Positions 1 through 10,500 of a stretch of 64,000 nucleotides of DNA are shown in pieces (within the stretch, counting starts at the first letter, position 1; every line of letters begins with the position of its first letter). Where the stretch lies: assembly GCA_014607495.2 (NCBI GenBank), contig CP053148.1:4650001-4714000 (forward strand). Direction: 5' to 3'. The notes beneath the pieces are model-generated. The model was not told the origin of the DNA. It did no database searches and worked only from the letters and a program-made list of their open reading frames with translations. The translations under genes were made by a program, and so were the position numbers. Source of the DNA: Carposina sasakii. Its lineage: Eukaryota > Arthropoda > Insecta > Lepidoptera > Carposinidae.

Positions 1-701
1 AAAAGGTAATCAGCCCACATTGATCTAGCAAATTTAAGAGCTTTCTCTCTTAACATTATGACATGGTTGAAGTGTGCCGGACTCCATTCAGTGGCCTTTT
101 CTTCACCATCATGCAGATGACCAGTACTGTGGTTAGTAGTTACATATATACCATTATATTCATGTTCATGATGATTAGTCCATTTCATTACCAATTCTTC
201 ACTGTTATCCTCATTATAATCACTATAAATCCTAGAATTAATCAATAATATACATGAAAATTAAGAGGAAAATCAAATATTAACCAAATAGGGTGTTGTT
301 ATAACAATTTATTATTTGATTAGATTTTAGGGTTCACTGACCAAGTTATCAGTAACAGAATAGGTAAGTAGAAACTGTCGTTCCATCTTTCCGCACCTCT
401 TGCCAATGCATAGAATACCAAGGTAGCGTAAAATAATCCCAGAAACACTGGTAGGCACGGAGATCACATATAGAGAAGAAGAGAATCAACTTTTAATACT
501 ATAATAGAGAACGTACCAAATTAATATCCGGTCTTTAGGATAATCTAAATTTTGTATACATGAGAAGAAGTAAGGTAAAGTATGAGCTTTATTTCGAACT
601 AGGACAGTTATTCCCACTGTTGGCCATTTGTATAAGGTATCAACTTCACTAGTATAACTATAATGATTTTGAATAAATAGAAACAGAAGTAAACAGAACA
701 T
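1..701 (-). CDS. COLGALT1: Procollagen galactosyltransferase (GLT25/COLGALT family), first two coding exons, partial
   Basis: Enzymes of this family add galactose to hydroxylysine of collagens in the ER lumen. Exon 1 is complement(517..701). It starts at the ATG at 701, opens with a hydrophobic signal peptide (MFCLLLFLFI), and then reads the family hallmark WPTVGITVLVRNKAHTLPYF followed by LDYPKDRI. It ends in TG before a GTACGT donor at 516-511. Exon 2 is complement(1..231), entered after an AG at 233-232, and supplies the G that completes TGG. It reads WIYSDYNEDNSEEL and later TEWSPAHFNHV and ALKFARSMWADYLF, all typical of the N-terminal glycosyltransferase fold. The frame is open to the window edge, so the rest of the gene lies to the left. 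The reading between exons matches family order and phase exactly. Which paralogue it is (COLGALT1 or 2, or the cerebral adhesion relative) cannot be told from this part. Confidence 0.85.
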
Positions 702-757
702 GTTAAACGAAAATATTGCGGCGCGCGCGAGGCGAATTGGAGCACAGATTAAAATAA

Positions 758-1167
758 TTTTTTTTTTTTTTTTAGTTTATCCCGAAGGAAAGGCAAGAGG
801 AACTAAGCCCATACAGCCTAATCATTGTTTAGTAAAATGTATTCTGAATTTATGATGGATGACAATGATGATGAGTGGAAACGTCGGGAAAATCCTCAAG
901 AACAAGTGTAAAGTTAGTCAAAATGGAAAATTATTGCAGAAACAACTTACATGCGCCCATGAAGAAATCGTAATCCGGCTAAAGTTTTACCCGGCTTACC
1001 TGCATATAAAACCATGCACACGCACTAGATTCACATCACAAGTAAACAAAATATAACTTATCTACCAGAAAACATCACTTTACGGACACATGCAAGCCAT
1101 TTACAAATAATTTTTCATTTTCACAAGAAAATTACACCTGCACCCTTCCAGTTTTTCCCGCCGAATC
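758..1167 (-). mobile_element. Full-length ~410-bp poly(A)-tailed retroposon, copy 1
   Basis: Read on the minus strand, the element starts at the GGCGGGAAAAACTGG end and finishes with TTCGGGATAAACTAA plus an A-tract, seen here as the T run at 758-773. A perfect 12-bp duplication AGATTAAAATAA flanks it at 746-757 and 1168-1179. Near-identical copies lie at 13469 and 24711. A 65-codon open frame (859-1056, plus strand) recurs in the copies, but it runs antisense to the element and looks incidental. The poly(A) end and duplication show LINE-dependent retroposition. I saw no clear tRNA-type head, so the origin of its 5' end is unknown. Confidence 0.8.
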
Positions 1168-1244
1168 AGATTAAAATAAAAAAGAAGGATAGGGGTAGGA
1201 GTTTGAAGAGGATCCACTAATGCCATAGACTATACACTAACTAA

Positions 1245-1514
1245 TGCTCCGGCCACATTGTCGCGACAAGATTCGTGTTGTGTTGTCGCGACAAAACTTC
1301 GTGTTCAACTTTACGACGATGCGTAAGCGGCATTTTACCGATATTGGCGCGAAGTAGAGATTGTGTCGGGATGATGATTCGCGACAGGACGAACTCTTAG
1401 GCCAGACGTATCGCGATAACACGAAGATTCGCGTTGTCGCGACAATGTGGCCGGAGCATAATGATTTCAATCCAGCATGTTCCATTTATGCTCCGGCCAC
1501 ATTGTCGCGACATG
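1245..1514. mobile_element. MITE with TTGTCGCGACAA palindromes, plus a partial second copy
   Basis: Perfect inverted repeats of about 25 bp, starting TGCTCCGGCCACATTGTCGC, bound 1245-1458, and the triplet TAA flanks both ends (1242-1244 and 1459-1461). That duplication would fit a PIF/Harbinger-type element, but the superfamily is an inference. The same terminal sequence starts again at 1489 and is followed by unrelated bases, so it is a truncated second copy. The perfect palindrome TTGTCGCGACAA occurs several times inside. Short open frames across the element have no protein features. Confidence 0.6.
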
Positions 1515-1757
1515 TCTGGCAAAATAATTCGTCCTGTTGCGAATCACCATCGCACATCAAAGGGTTTTATCACGACTAAGTTCGTGTAGGCACACTTTGC
1601 GCGCTTGAGTAGAGATGGGTCGGATTAGGTAAAAATTGTACCTTTTCCACCTAATACTAATATTTAAAAATACCTGTTCTTAATATTTATGCAGTATGGC
1701 CGTTCCATTACTAGAAATCCATTACGTATTAGATAAATACGTAGAATATTTAATGTA
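1515..1757. other. Non-coding stretch left of the Tigger element; possible hAT-type end
   Basis: The sequence TAGAGATGGGTCGG near 1612 resembles hAT-type termini, but no matching right end or 8-bp duplication was found. No gene is visible. It includes the TA at 1756-1757, the left half of the target duplication of the transposon that follows. Confidence 0.3.
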
Positions 1758-1766
1758 GGGGAGAGG

Positions 1767-2180
1767 GGGGCAGCTTTGTACAGAGGCAGCTTTGAACAAT
1801 GGCGTTAATTAAATGAAATAAAACACAACGTTAGGTAGAAAAAACATATTATGCTGGCAACACTAAACTTCACAGCTGTCACTTGTCATTTCTAGTTTCC
1901 GGCATAACGTCAACAAGTAAAGAGGTTATATTGTTTTCGGCTCCCTAAAGTAAACTTTTTTAAAATACAGTGCAAGGCAATTATAACTACGTTTGAAGAA
2001 ATTGGTAAGTTGCATTCGATTTACTTGATGGGATTGTCTATTAGCTTTATATTTCCGAAGCAATAGTTCACGATTTCGTCAATGTTATTGAAAAAAATGT
2101 CTGTTATATTTCAAAGTACTGTTGGGGCAGATTTGAACAAAATAACCGATGAAGATGAACGTTTTGTTCAAAACTGCCCC
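1767..2180. promoter_or_regulatory. Left subterminal repeat cluster of the Tigger-like transposon
   Basis: Four copies of a motif close to GGGGCAGNTTTGAACA lie here: 1767-1782, 1785-1798 and 2124-2139 on the plus strand, and 2165-2180 on the minus strand. Together with the right cluster they are the likely binding sites for the transposase's N-terminal DNA-binding domain. That function is inferred from position and repetition only. Confidence 0.55.
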
Positions 2181-2304
2181 ATTCATGCTCAGTACAGTTA
2201 AATGTGTGAATTTTTGATCTGATTAGTGTTCTTTACAAAAAAATACTACAGTTAATACTACTAATATTAGGTATATGAAATTATATATTTGTTTGCAGTT
2301 AAAA

Positions 2305-4620
2305 ATGGTAAGAAATTATAAAAAGAAAAGAGCTTCGGAGATAAATGAAGAGGATGTTAATAATGCTATTCTAAAAGTAATTACTGGAGAAATGAAATTG
2401 AGACGGGCGGCTGATACTTATAATATAAAACCTAATACTTTACATTATAGAATAAAGAAATACAAAGAAGACGTAAGGTCTAAGTCGGCAGATTACACAT
2501 AAAAATATTCTACTTCACAAGTATTTAACAAAGACGAAGAAAGGATGCTGAAAGAATACATAATTTTGAGGTCGAAAATGCACTATGGGTTGACATATAA
2601 ACAAACACGGCAGCTGGCAATGGAATATGCTACCGCACTAGGGAAATGTCCTACAAAATGGACTGAAAATCGAGAGGCGGGTATAGAATGGCTTAAATGT
2701 TTTATGAAGCGCAACCAAGACCTGTCTCTTCGAAAACCTGAAAATACCAGTTTGTCACGTTCAACAAGCTTTAACAAACACAATGTTATGGCATTCTACG
2801 ACAACTATGAGAAAGTTTTAAGAAAATATAACTTTACACCTGATCGAATTTTCAACCTAGATGAGACCAACATAATGACTGTTGTACAGGCGCCAAATGT
2901 TATAGCTCAAACAGGAATAAAACAAGTGGGTCAAAGTGTATCAGCTGAAAGAGGACAATTAATCACCATGTGTGGAATAGGAAATGCCATAGGAAACTCG
3001 ATTCCGCCGGTTTTTATTTTTCCAAGAGCGCGGTTTCACGATTCCATGCTTAATGGGGGCCCACCTGGTTCAGTCGGTTATGCCAACAGTCCCACTAGTG
3101 GTTGGATGACGGGACCGTTATTCATAAAGGTCCTTGAACATATAAAAAAGCTAGTCAGATGCTCCAAAGATGACCCTATTTTAATTTTGATGGACAATCA
3201 TGAGAGCCACTGTACTTTAGAAGCCATTAACTATTGTCGAGAACATGGAATGGTTGTGGTAACGTTTCCTCCACATTGCACGCATCGCATGCAACCATTG
3301 GATGTAGCGGTTAATGGACCCTTCAAGCAGAAGCTATCTGTAGCCCAAAATGATTGGCTCGTGAATCATCCGGGGAAGACTATCACCATACATGATTTAG
3401 CTGGAATTGTGACACCAGCCTATAACCAGTCTTATACCGCGCGTAACCTGATCGCAGGTTTTTCCAAACCGGGGATTTACCCATTTTCCAGAAACGCTTT
3501 CTCTGATGACGATTTCGAAAGTGCCGAAGTGACCAACCGTCCAATACCAACAACCTCTAATGCAGTGTCTGCTAACTATACACAGCCTTCAACATCATCG
3601 GCTGTACAACCACCTCAAATATCTACATCTGAAGATCTAGCTATTCCAGAAGACGATGACATGACTGATTGCGAAGATGATGAAGACCAAGCTTTAAACA
3701 ATTTAGAAGAAAATCCAGTTCTTACTTCACCAGGACATGTACAAGAAGGTGCTGCGAATTCAACGGAAATGTCTTCAATTTCTTTGTCTGAATCCCTACA
3801 ACCGCCTGATCTACCTGCACTGCAATCTGTAGCAGGACCCTCCGCAGCAATATTACCTAGTGCCAAAGACATAAACGTACCTGAAATGATAAGAGAATGT
3901 CCCACTGCTACTACGTTTTTACCAACAGCTCAATCATTTTTAAAGGATCATAATATTATAACTCCTGAAGCTGTATGGCCTATTCCCAAAGCACCTCCAC
4001 GCAAAGACTCAACCAGGGGCAGAAAGAAGGGAAAGTCTAAAATCCTCACAGACACCCCTGAAAAAGAAGAAATACAGAAAGCCTATAATGAGCGACAATT
4101 ACGTCTGGAAAGGAAACAATCAAAGGTTTTGAAGAAAAACAAAGAAACAAAGAAAGGCTTTAAGTCTTCGAAACGCAAAGGCACCAAAGTAGTGTTATCT
4201 TTTTCGTCAGACGAAACTGATACAGAAATCATGTTGGAATCAGAAGAAGAAGCGGTTTTGAGTTGGGAAGAAAATGATACGGATGACAGCGAAAATGATG
4301 ACGTCGAAACAAGACCAAACTACAATGCACTAAAACCTAAAGATTTTGTTTTAGCTCAATTCACAACACAAAATAATAAAAGGGCTTTGGCTTTCGTGGG
4401 AGAAATTGTAGAAGGGCAGGGCAGCGGGTTTAATATTCGATTTTTGAAAAGAAAGGGGAGGTCATTCACTTTTTATTTTCCTGAAAAAGAAGATAAATCT
4501 TTCGTCAGCATTTCTGATATTCTGGTAAAACTACCTTCACCAAGAGTTGTTGGTGGAACGTCACGTACGGCTTCAATGATGACATTCAAATATAATTTTT
4601 CTAGGTTTTCACTAGGGTAG
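2305..4620 (+). pseudogene. Tigger/pogo-like transposase (HTH + DDE_1), one in-frame stop
   Basis: Cut-and-paste transposase of the Tigger/jerky/CENP-B-like group. I start it at the ATG at 2305 because the peptide MVRNYKKKRASEINEED begins the helix-turn-helix domain, ending near LHYRIKKYKED. A TAA at 2500-2502 interrupts the frame. The frame on both sides is the same, and the downstream open frame runs from the ATG at 2545 to the stop at 4618-4620 (691 codons). Counting from 2545, the catalytic aspartates are in FNLDETN (D106), LILMDNHESH (D217) and MQPLDVAVNGPFK (D253). The C-terminal third is acidic and serine-rich, with a basic patch (KGKSKI, KKNKETKKG) and a final folded-looking segment PKDFVLAQFT. 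Either the stop has inactivated it, or translation begins downstream and loses the DNA-binding domain. Several internal short frames on either strand are shadows of it. Confidence 0.9.
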
Positions 4621-4864
4621 TAACTATTTCCAAATTTTGATTCTTGTCATGCGTAGATCTCACTAATTCTATTAATAATCGATCTCTTTTTAGTTTTTTT
4701 TTATCACTAGAGTGTGGTAAATGTAAAATGTGATTATACTTAGTCTTAAAATTTTCTTCGAATTATTTGATCTCGAATAGATTGTTCTTTATAATAAGCA
4801 ATGTTCAAATGAAAGTTCCTATTATAGTTTAAGAAATATTAATTAATATTGTACTTAGGGTGCC

Positions 4865-5272
4865 TGTTCAAAACCGCCCCACATTATCCACCAGAATTTT
4901 TTATATCGTCAATATAAATACATATTTTCATAACAATTATAAAGGTACTTAGTATAGTTGAGGTTCGTGTAGATGTTTTTGTTCTCTTGAATAAAAGATA
5001 TACGGTTTTTCTTGTTTTATATCTGCGTTAAATTGATAGTTCAAAAGTGCCCCTTGCATGTTCAAACCTACCCCATTTATGGGGCAGTTTTAAACATTTT
5101 TGTTCTACTACAAATCGAGGGATTCCACAGTTATTTTAAACATATTGATAAAGCAAACATACTCATTATATTCCATAAATATATAGGTACTAATGCAAAG
5201 AAAACAAAATGGTCTATCAAGATAAACTTTTTAATTATTGTCCTAAACTTAAAAAACGTTCAAACCTGCCCC
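4865..5272. promoter_or_regulatory. Right subterminal repeat cluster of the Tigger-like transposon
   Basis: Five further copies of the GGGGCAG/TTGAACA-type motif are present: minus strand at 4865-4880, 5039-5053, 5059-5074 and 5258-5272, and plus strand at 5081-5096. Most are oriented like the right terminal repeat. A stem formed by 5059-5096 is possible, because the minus and plus copies there are adjacent. Confidence 0.5.
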
Positions 5273-5283
5273 CCTCTCCCCTA

Positions 5284-5324
5284 CTGATCCATTACCTAAT
5301 ATTATTTATTAGGTAATGGATCAG
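5284..5324. repeat. Perfect 18-bp hairpin next to the transposon right end
   Basis: CTGATCCATTACCTAATA (5284-5301) is repeated as an exact inverse at 5307-5324, with a five-base loop. It directly abuts the TA that flanks the Tigger-like element. Function unknown. Confidence 0.6.
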
Positions 5325-7049
5325 TCAGAACGTAGAAAGAATACTATTACTTGTAATTAAGCAAACACGCCATTGACAATTTCAGAAAAACAGTTAAACG
5401 TAGAACTTTTATTTATTATTCACAGTTTTTACATTCCTGTTCCAGCACTCATTTAACTTTCTTATTTACAGATACTTCCTTTAACATCAGAAGGCACAAA
5501 CACACGTCGATAATTCGTACCGCTAAACGACATCTTTGTTTAGAACAGCCTCTTTCAATATTTTTTTACATCTATTGGTATATATTCAAATTCCATTTCA
5601 GTTATATTTTGTGTTATGTTGTTAATATTATGCTTTATTGTACACAATTCACAAATAAAGTTTCTTTATTGTGTTTAATTTATTTACCTACATTCTCATT
5701 GCGTTGTGAATATTATTATCTATCCAATAATTTAATTTTTTTAAGGGTATTTTACTCATAGTTTGGAAACACCTCTGTCAAAACTATTGCTATCGGCTTA
5801 AGGTCTTGGTTCCAGGCAGAGCTGGGCACCGTTAATCAAATAGTTAACTTCGTTAATCGCTAATCCGTTACTGAAAAAGTTAACTTCGTTAAGAGTTAAA
5901 GCGTCACATTTCAGATAATGTAACGCAAGTTAACGTTAATCCGTTAACGCGTGGTGAAAACATGTTTGTGTATGCCCATCTTTCACGGAAAAACGGAGCG
6001 ACGACGCAACGAATTGACGTGATTTTTTAAGTGGAGATAGTTGAAGGTGAGGTTGAAGGGATGGAGAGTGACATAGACTAATTTTTGTCTCTTTCTAACC
6101 CCCCACTTTCCGTAAATAGAAGATTGGAGGTTGTATGGAGCATTCCGCAATTTTCAAGGTAGAAAGCTAAAAATTGGCATGCAGACTATTTGTGACTAAC
6201 AAAAACAAGTTTTTTTTTTTAAATCTGCCCCCATCCACTTTATGAAGGGGGTGAAGTTTAATATAATTGCTACAAACTCTTTGTTACCAACGAAAAATAC
6301 CAGCCTATATTTTTTTTTTAAGTATTCCCCCATTCCCTAAAATAGGGGATAGAAATTTGTGTGAGAGTCTCCACAAAATTAGCACAGGTTCTATGATACA
6401 AACGAATAATAAAATAATTTCATAAAAAATCATAAACAAATTAAATAAATTATATACTTGCATACATATACTAATATTATAAACGCGAAAGTTTGTGAGG
6501 ATGTATGTAAGTAGGTATATTATAATTTATATCTTAGAATTATTTGGATAGAAAATAATCAAAATAAAGTGTTTAAAACTATAATTACATGTGAAAAGTG
6601 ATTCCTTGCTTCTTCTTATCACGTAAAGTGCTTCGGAAACAACATTTCACTACACAGGTTGGTATAGTTCAATATTTGTAGTTACAAATCGTTACGTGCG
6701 TATTTAGCCAAAGCTAGCAGCGTAATGATCGACGCCGAGCTTACTATGGTTGTATATGTGGGTGATATCGATATCGTGTTAAGATAGGTCACCGAGCTTA
6801 CTATAAGCTTCACTAGGTGCTATGACAAGATTCGGTTCGTAGTTTTTATACATTCATGGTGCTACCCAGGAATATCATTACATAGCAACAGAACATACCT
6901 TAAAAAACGGAATTTTTAGCTACCGCAAAGGTTTGTTTTACTATATTCTGTACACTTTATATTACAAATTACATTAAATACATTTCATTACTCTATTAAA
7001 TAAATGTTAAACATTTTCAAAACGAATCCCAGTTGTTTATAATATTTTC
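5325..7049. other. Intergenic, AT-rich, with repeat fragments
   Basis: No gene seen. A GTTAAC/GTTAACTTCGTTAA-rich block (about 5818-5960) starts with CAGAGCTGGGCA, which resembles a hAT-type end; no matching terminus or duplication was found. At 6468-6520 the string ATACTAATATTATAAACGCG is the start of a Helitron/Lep1-like repeat. GAGCTTACTATGG and GAGCTTACTATAAG occur near 6737 and 6792 and recur near 19195. Confidence 0.45.
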
Positions 7050-7412
7050 TAGTGAAAAATCAAAATTTATTTGTAAATGGCTTGTATGTGTCCGTAAAGT
7101 GATGTTTTCTGATAGATAAGTTTTATTTTGTTTACTTGTGATGTGAATCTAGTGCGTGTGCATGGTTTTATATGCAGGTAAGCTAAGTAAAACTTTAGTC
7201 GGAATACGATCTCTTCATGGGCTCATGTAAATTGTTTCTGCATTTCTTTTTGATCTTTACTAATTTTACACCCATTTTCCGTTTATATTCCATTTTCCAT
7301 TCATCATCATCATTATCATCTATCATATGTTCAGAAATCATTTACTAAAGACAATGGCTGTATGGGTTTAGTTCCCCTTGCCCTTCCTTCGGGATAAACT
7401 AAACCAAAAAAA
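7050..7412 (+). mobile_element. 5'-truncated copy of the ~400-bp retroposon
   Basis: From 'gaaaaatcaaaatttatttg' to 'ttcgggataaactaaacc' plus an A-tract it follows the copy at 13469 in the same sense, with scattered changes. The GGCGGGAAAAGCTGG head is missing. It ends about 160 bp before the start codon of the sushi/Ig gene and may contribute to that gene's upstream region. Confidence 0.65.
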
Positions 7413-7569
7413 AAATTGTGTTCGTTTCGTTTCGTTTGGTTTATCGGGTTTTTCCGTAGAAACAGTTTCTGGTCTTTCCTTCAAAATACCAATGAATAAA
7501 ATTGGTATCTGTACATAGCGCAATTTAACTTGTTGCCTAAAGTTTGAAGGAAACCTGTGAGAAATTATA

Positions 7570-10500
7570 ATGCGACTTACAGTATTTCTCATGGTGATAA
7601 TACCATTAGGAAAGTGCGAAGATGAAGGAAATGTTACGTTTCCTCCAGGTAAGTTTTTATTCGACGTGGGTATGTACAATGTAAGTTTATAAATTAATTT
7701 TAAATTCCCTTTAAAATTTTAGATGATTTCAAATGCTCTCTGCCAGATGTGACCAGTTTGGACGCTAATCTAGACATTACAAGATTTAGATCAGATTTTT
7801 CAAAAATATCTGAGGTAATTCACCTACCTTTTATTTCTACATACATACATATAATCACACCTTTATCCCTTACGGGGTAGGCAGAGCACCAAGGGCCAAT
7901 AGAACCACATGGTGCCACTTCTGACCAATTTTGAGGGTATAGTTGAGATTAGGCATGGGCTAATCATATCCGGGAAAGGATTGAACATGTAGCAAATCAC
8001 TCCGACTATGGATATATATCCTTTTAACATATCCAACTCCGCGTGCATGTCCGGGAACGAAGAGATTAAGTGGAGCGAGATATGACTGGGATTGGTTTGG
8101 TTAGGTTGTTGTAGGTGTCCTTTTAACAGATCCAACTCCGCGTGCATGTCCGGGAACGAAGAGATTAAGTGGAGCGAGATATGACTGGGATTGGTTTGGT
8201 TAGGTTGTTGTAGGTGTCCTTTTAACAGATCCAACTCCGCGTACATATCCGGGAATGAAGAGATTAAGCGAACCGAAATATGATTGGGATGATCTATCCA
8301 AATAATAATTAGAATATTTGAGGCGTATTTAAAAATCACTAAATAGGTACACTAAAACTATTGTCCTAAAAATAATTCCAAATCCAAACAGCTTTTATTT
8401 ACATTAAAAACAAAATATTTAAGATCAAATATAAAACGGAATAAATAGAAATTTTGAAAATTATAATTACGAAAACAAATATTTATACTAAACGGCATGC
8501 CTGTCGCTCGTGAGTATTCGTATATACTCGTGTAATGTCGTTACATTCGCGCTCATGCGTCTACTGCGATAGTACCGCGCGTTCCGGCGCGTTCGCATTC
8601 CGTCTCGCTCACTTATTCTTATCTTCGGCATTATTCGGTAGGTCGGAGTGGGTCGGATATAGGATATGGTAACTTTCTTTAAAGTGAAGGAGTTGATTCA
8701 TATCCTCCTCTGGATATATATCCGAGGATATAGTTGTGTCCGGAGTTACCCATGTCTAGTTGAGATGTACAAGTTCGGTTAGTAGTGACAGGTGGTCAGC
8801 CCATTGCCTACAAAACACCAAGACCCTCTTGTCCCTCTACTGACTTGTACAGTATGAGAAGCAGCTGTAGTATTATACATTTTTTTTACTCCTAGAGCAG
8901 CATAGAAGAGCTTTTATTTCTATTTATTTATTTATATTTATTAAATTTAATTATTACCAAATTAATGTAGCATATCTTCTAACTCTATTTAATTGTAAGG
9001 AATTTCCATAATTATTATTATGTTATCAAATGGTTGTTAATTCTTTAAGGTAAAATTTCCTGGTTTCATTGGACCTTTGAATGAAAAACTCATTTGCAAG
9101 ATAAAATGTATAGATGGCAACTGGGTGGGTCCATTGTGCTCGCACTCGCCAGGTAATAGTATTTCTTTATTTCACTACAGGCCAATTTCTATAACTGATC
9201 TTGTGAGATTTTTTGCATATCTCAGATTTAATCTTCAATTGTTTTCATACAAAATTTCAAATTAGGAATAAAAAATCCCAGATTCTGTTTGATCTCTCGT
9301 ATTGAAATTAGCCGTACATATTTCAAGCTGTTGTTACTATCAATAATTTCAGTAATATGAACATATACATATAGCCTATTTGCTAATGTTTAAAAATTTG
9401 TGGGTATCTAGGGAACTAACGATTTTTGTAATCAGTTACATAGAGGATTTAGGGCTATTGTTAAAATGGATCTTTTATGTGAAACACACTGCTAACAACT
9501 TGCAAATATTTTTACAGATGGAAGGTTTCAACCGATACTCAGAGAATGCCTTTATCATAACAATCACCCAATGCTAGCCATTTCTTTCAAAAATTCATCC
9601 ATAAATGTAAGTTTATTTATAGGAACACACAGATGTTAGGCAAAAAACTTCTATTCAGATTGCATATTGTTGAAATCCTTTAACATAGCTAAATGGCAAG
9701 CCCATCTTATATAATTGTTTAATCTGCAGTTATAAGTTTTTAATTATATGAATCAAACTAAAGTAAATCATTATACAATTTACTAATCCTGTGATATAAT
9801 CTATTTGCCATGTGTCTCCACAGAGTATATATTAAGTTCCTTATAAACTGCCAGGCACTGGTAAACATTGGTTATATTGAATCTTTTTTTTAAACTGCTT
9901 CCAAAGCTGAAACCTGAGCTGTCTCAGAGATTAGGGTGCACAAGTGATCAATTACTATTATATGTATATACATATAAGTATTATATTATTATTGTATGTA
10001 TAGAAGAATAAAATAGACATATAGATAGAGATAGTAGCCAACACTTGCAGCAATGCCCGATGACATGATATAACATGTTGCAGAAAGACATATCTTTCCC
10101 ACACGGGTCTGTAATCCATGCAAGATGCAAGCACTTTGGTCTGTACAAGCTGAAAGGAGATAGTACACTCAGATGTGAGAATGGAGAATGGTCACCAAAG
10201 TTCCCGGAATGTGTGCCTACTACTGTGGTGACAAATTTTACTGGTATGTGCAAACTAAGTTTTAGTTAAACTACTGGATGCATTTAGTACCACAGTTTTT
10301 TTACTCAAGTTACACATTACATACCATGTTTTTCTAAAAACATTAGGTATTGTATAAGATTCAAAGCAGGATTTCACCTGTTCTAACAACAAATTTGCTT
10401 GAAATATTTTATGTGGACATGTGTCCCGCATGGGTGAGCCTATTTCAATACAAAATTTTCATTTTAGGAGATGCACCCCCTACCATTCAGTACACTGTGC

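Larger units (their letters stand above)
1758..5281 (+). mobile_element. Complete pogo/Tigger-like DNA transposon
   Basis: The left end GGGGAGAGGGGGGCAG (1758-1773) is the exact inverse of the right end at 5266-5281, and a TA dinucleotide flanks both sides (1756-1757 and 5282-5283). This is the duplication expected for the Tc1/mariner/pogo superfamily. The 3.5-kb interior carries one transposase reading frame with an N-terminal helix-turn-helix and a DDE_1 catalytic core. Repeated motifs related to GGGGCAGNTTTGAACA lie inside both ends. Perfect terminal repeats and a single coding lesion suggest recent arrival. Confidence 0.9.

Noticed and set aside
63..248. Plus-strand 61-codon frame
   Set aside because: It is the antisense shadow of COLGALT exon 2, whose minus-strand frame carries clear family motifs.
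2583..3905. Minus-strand frames of 66 and 96 codons
   Set aside because: They lie inside the transposase frame and show no independent motif.
7863..8339. 158-codon minus-strand frame as a gene
   Set aside because: It is generated by the 99-bp tandem repeat inside a hAT element and has no splice partners.
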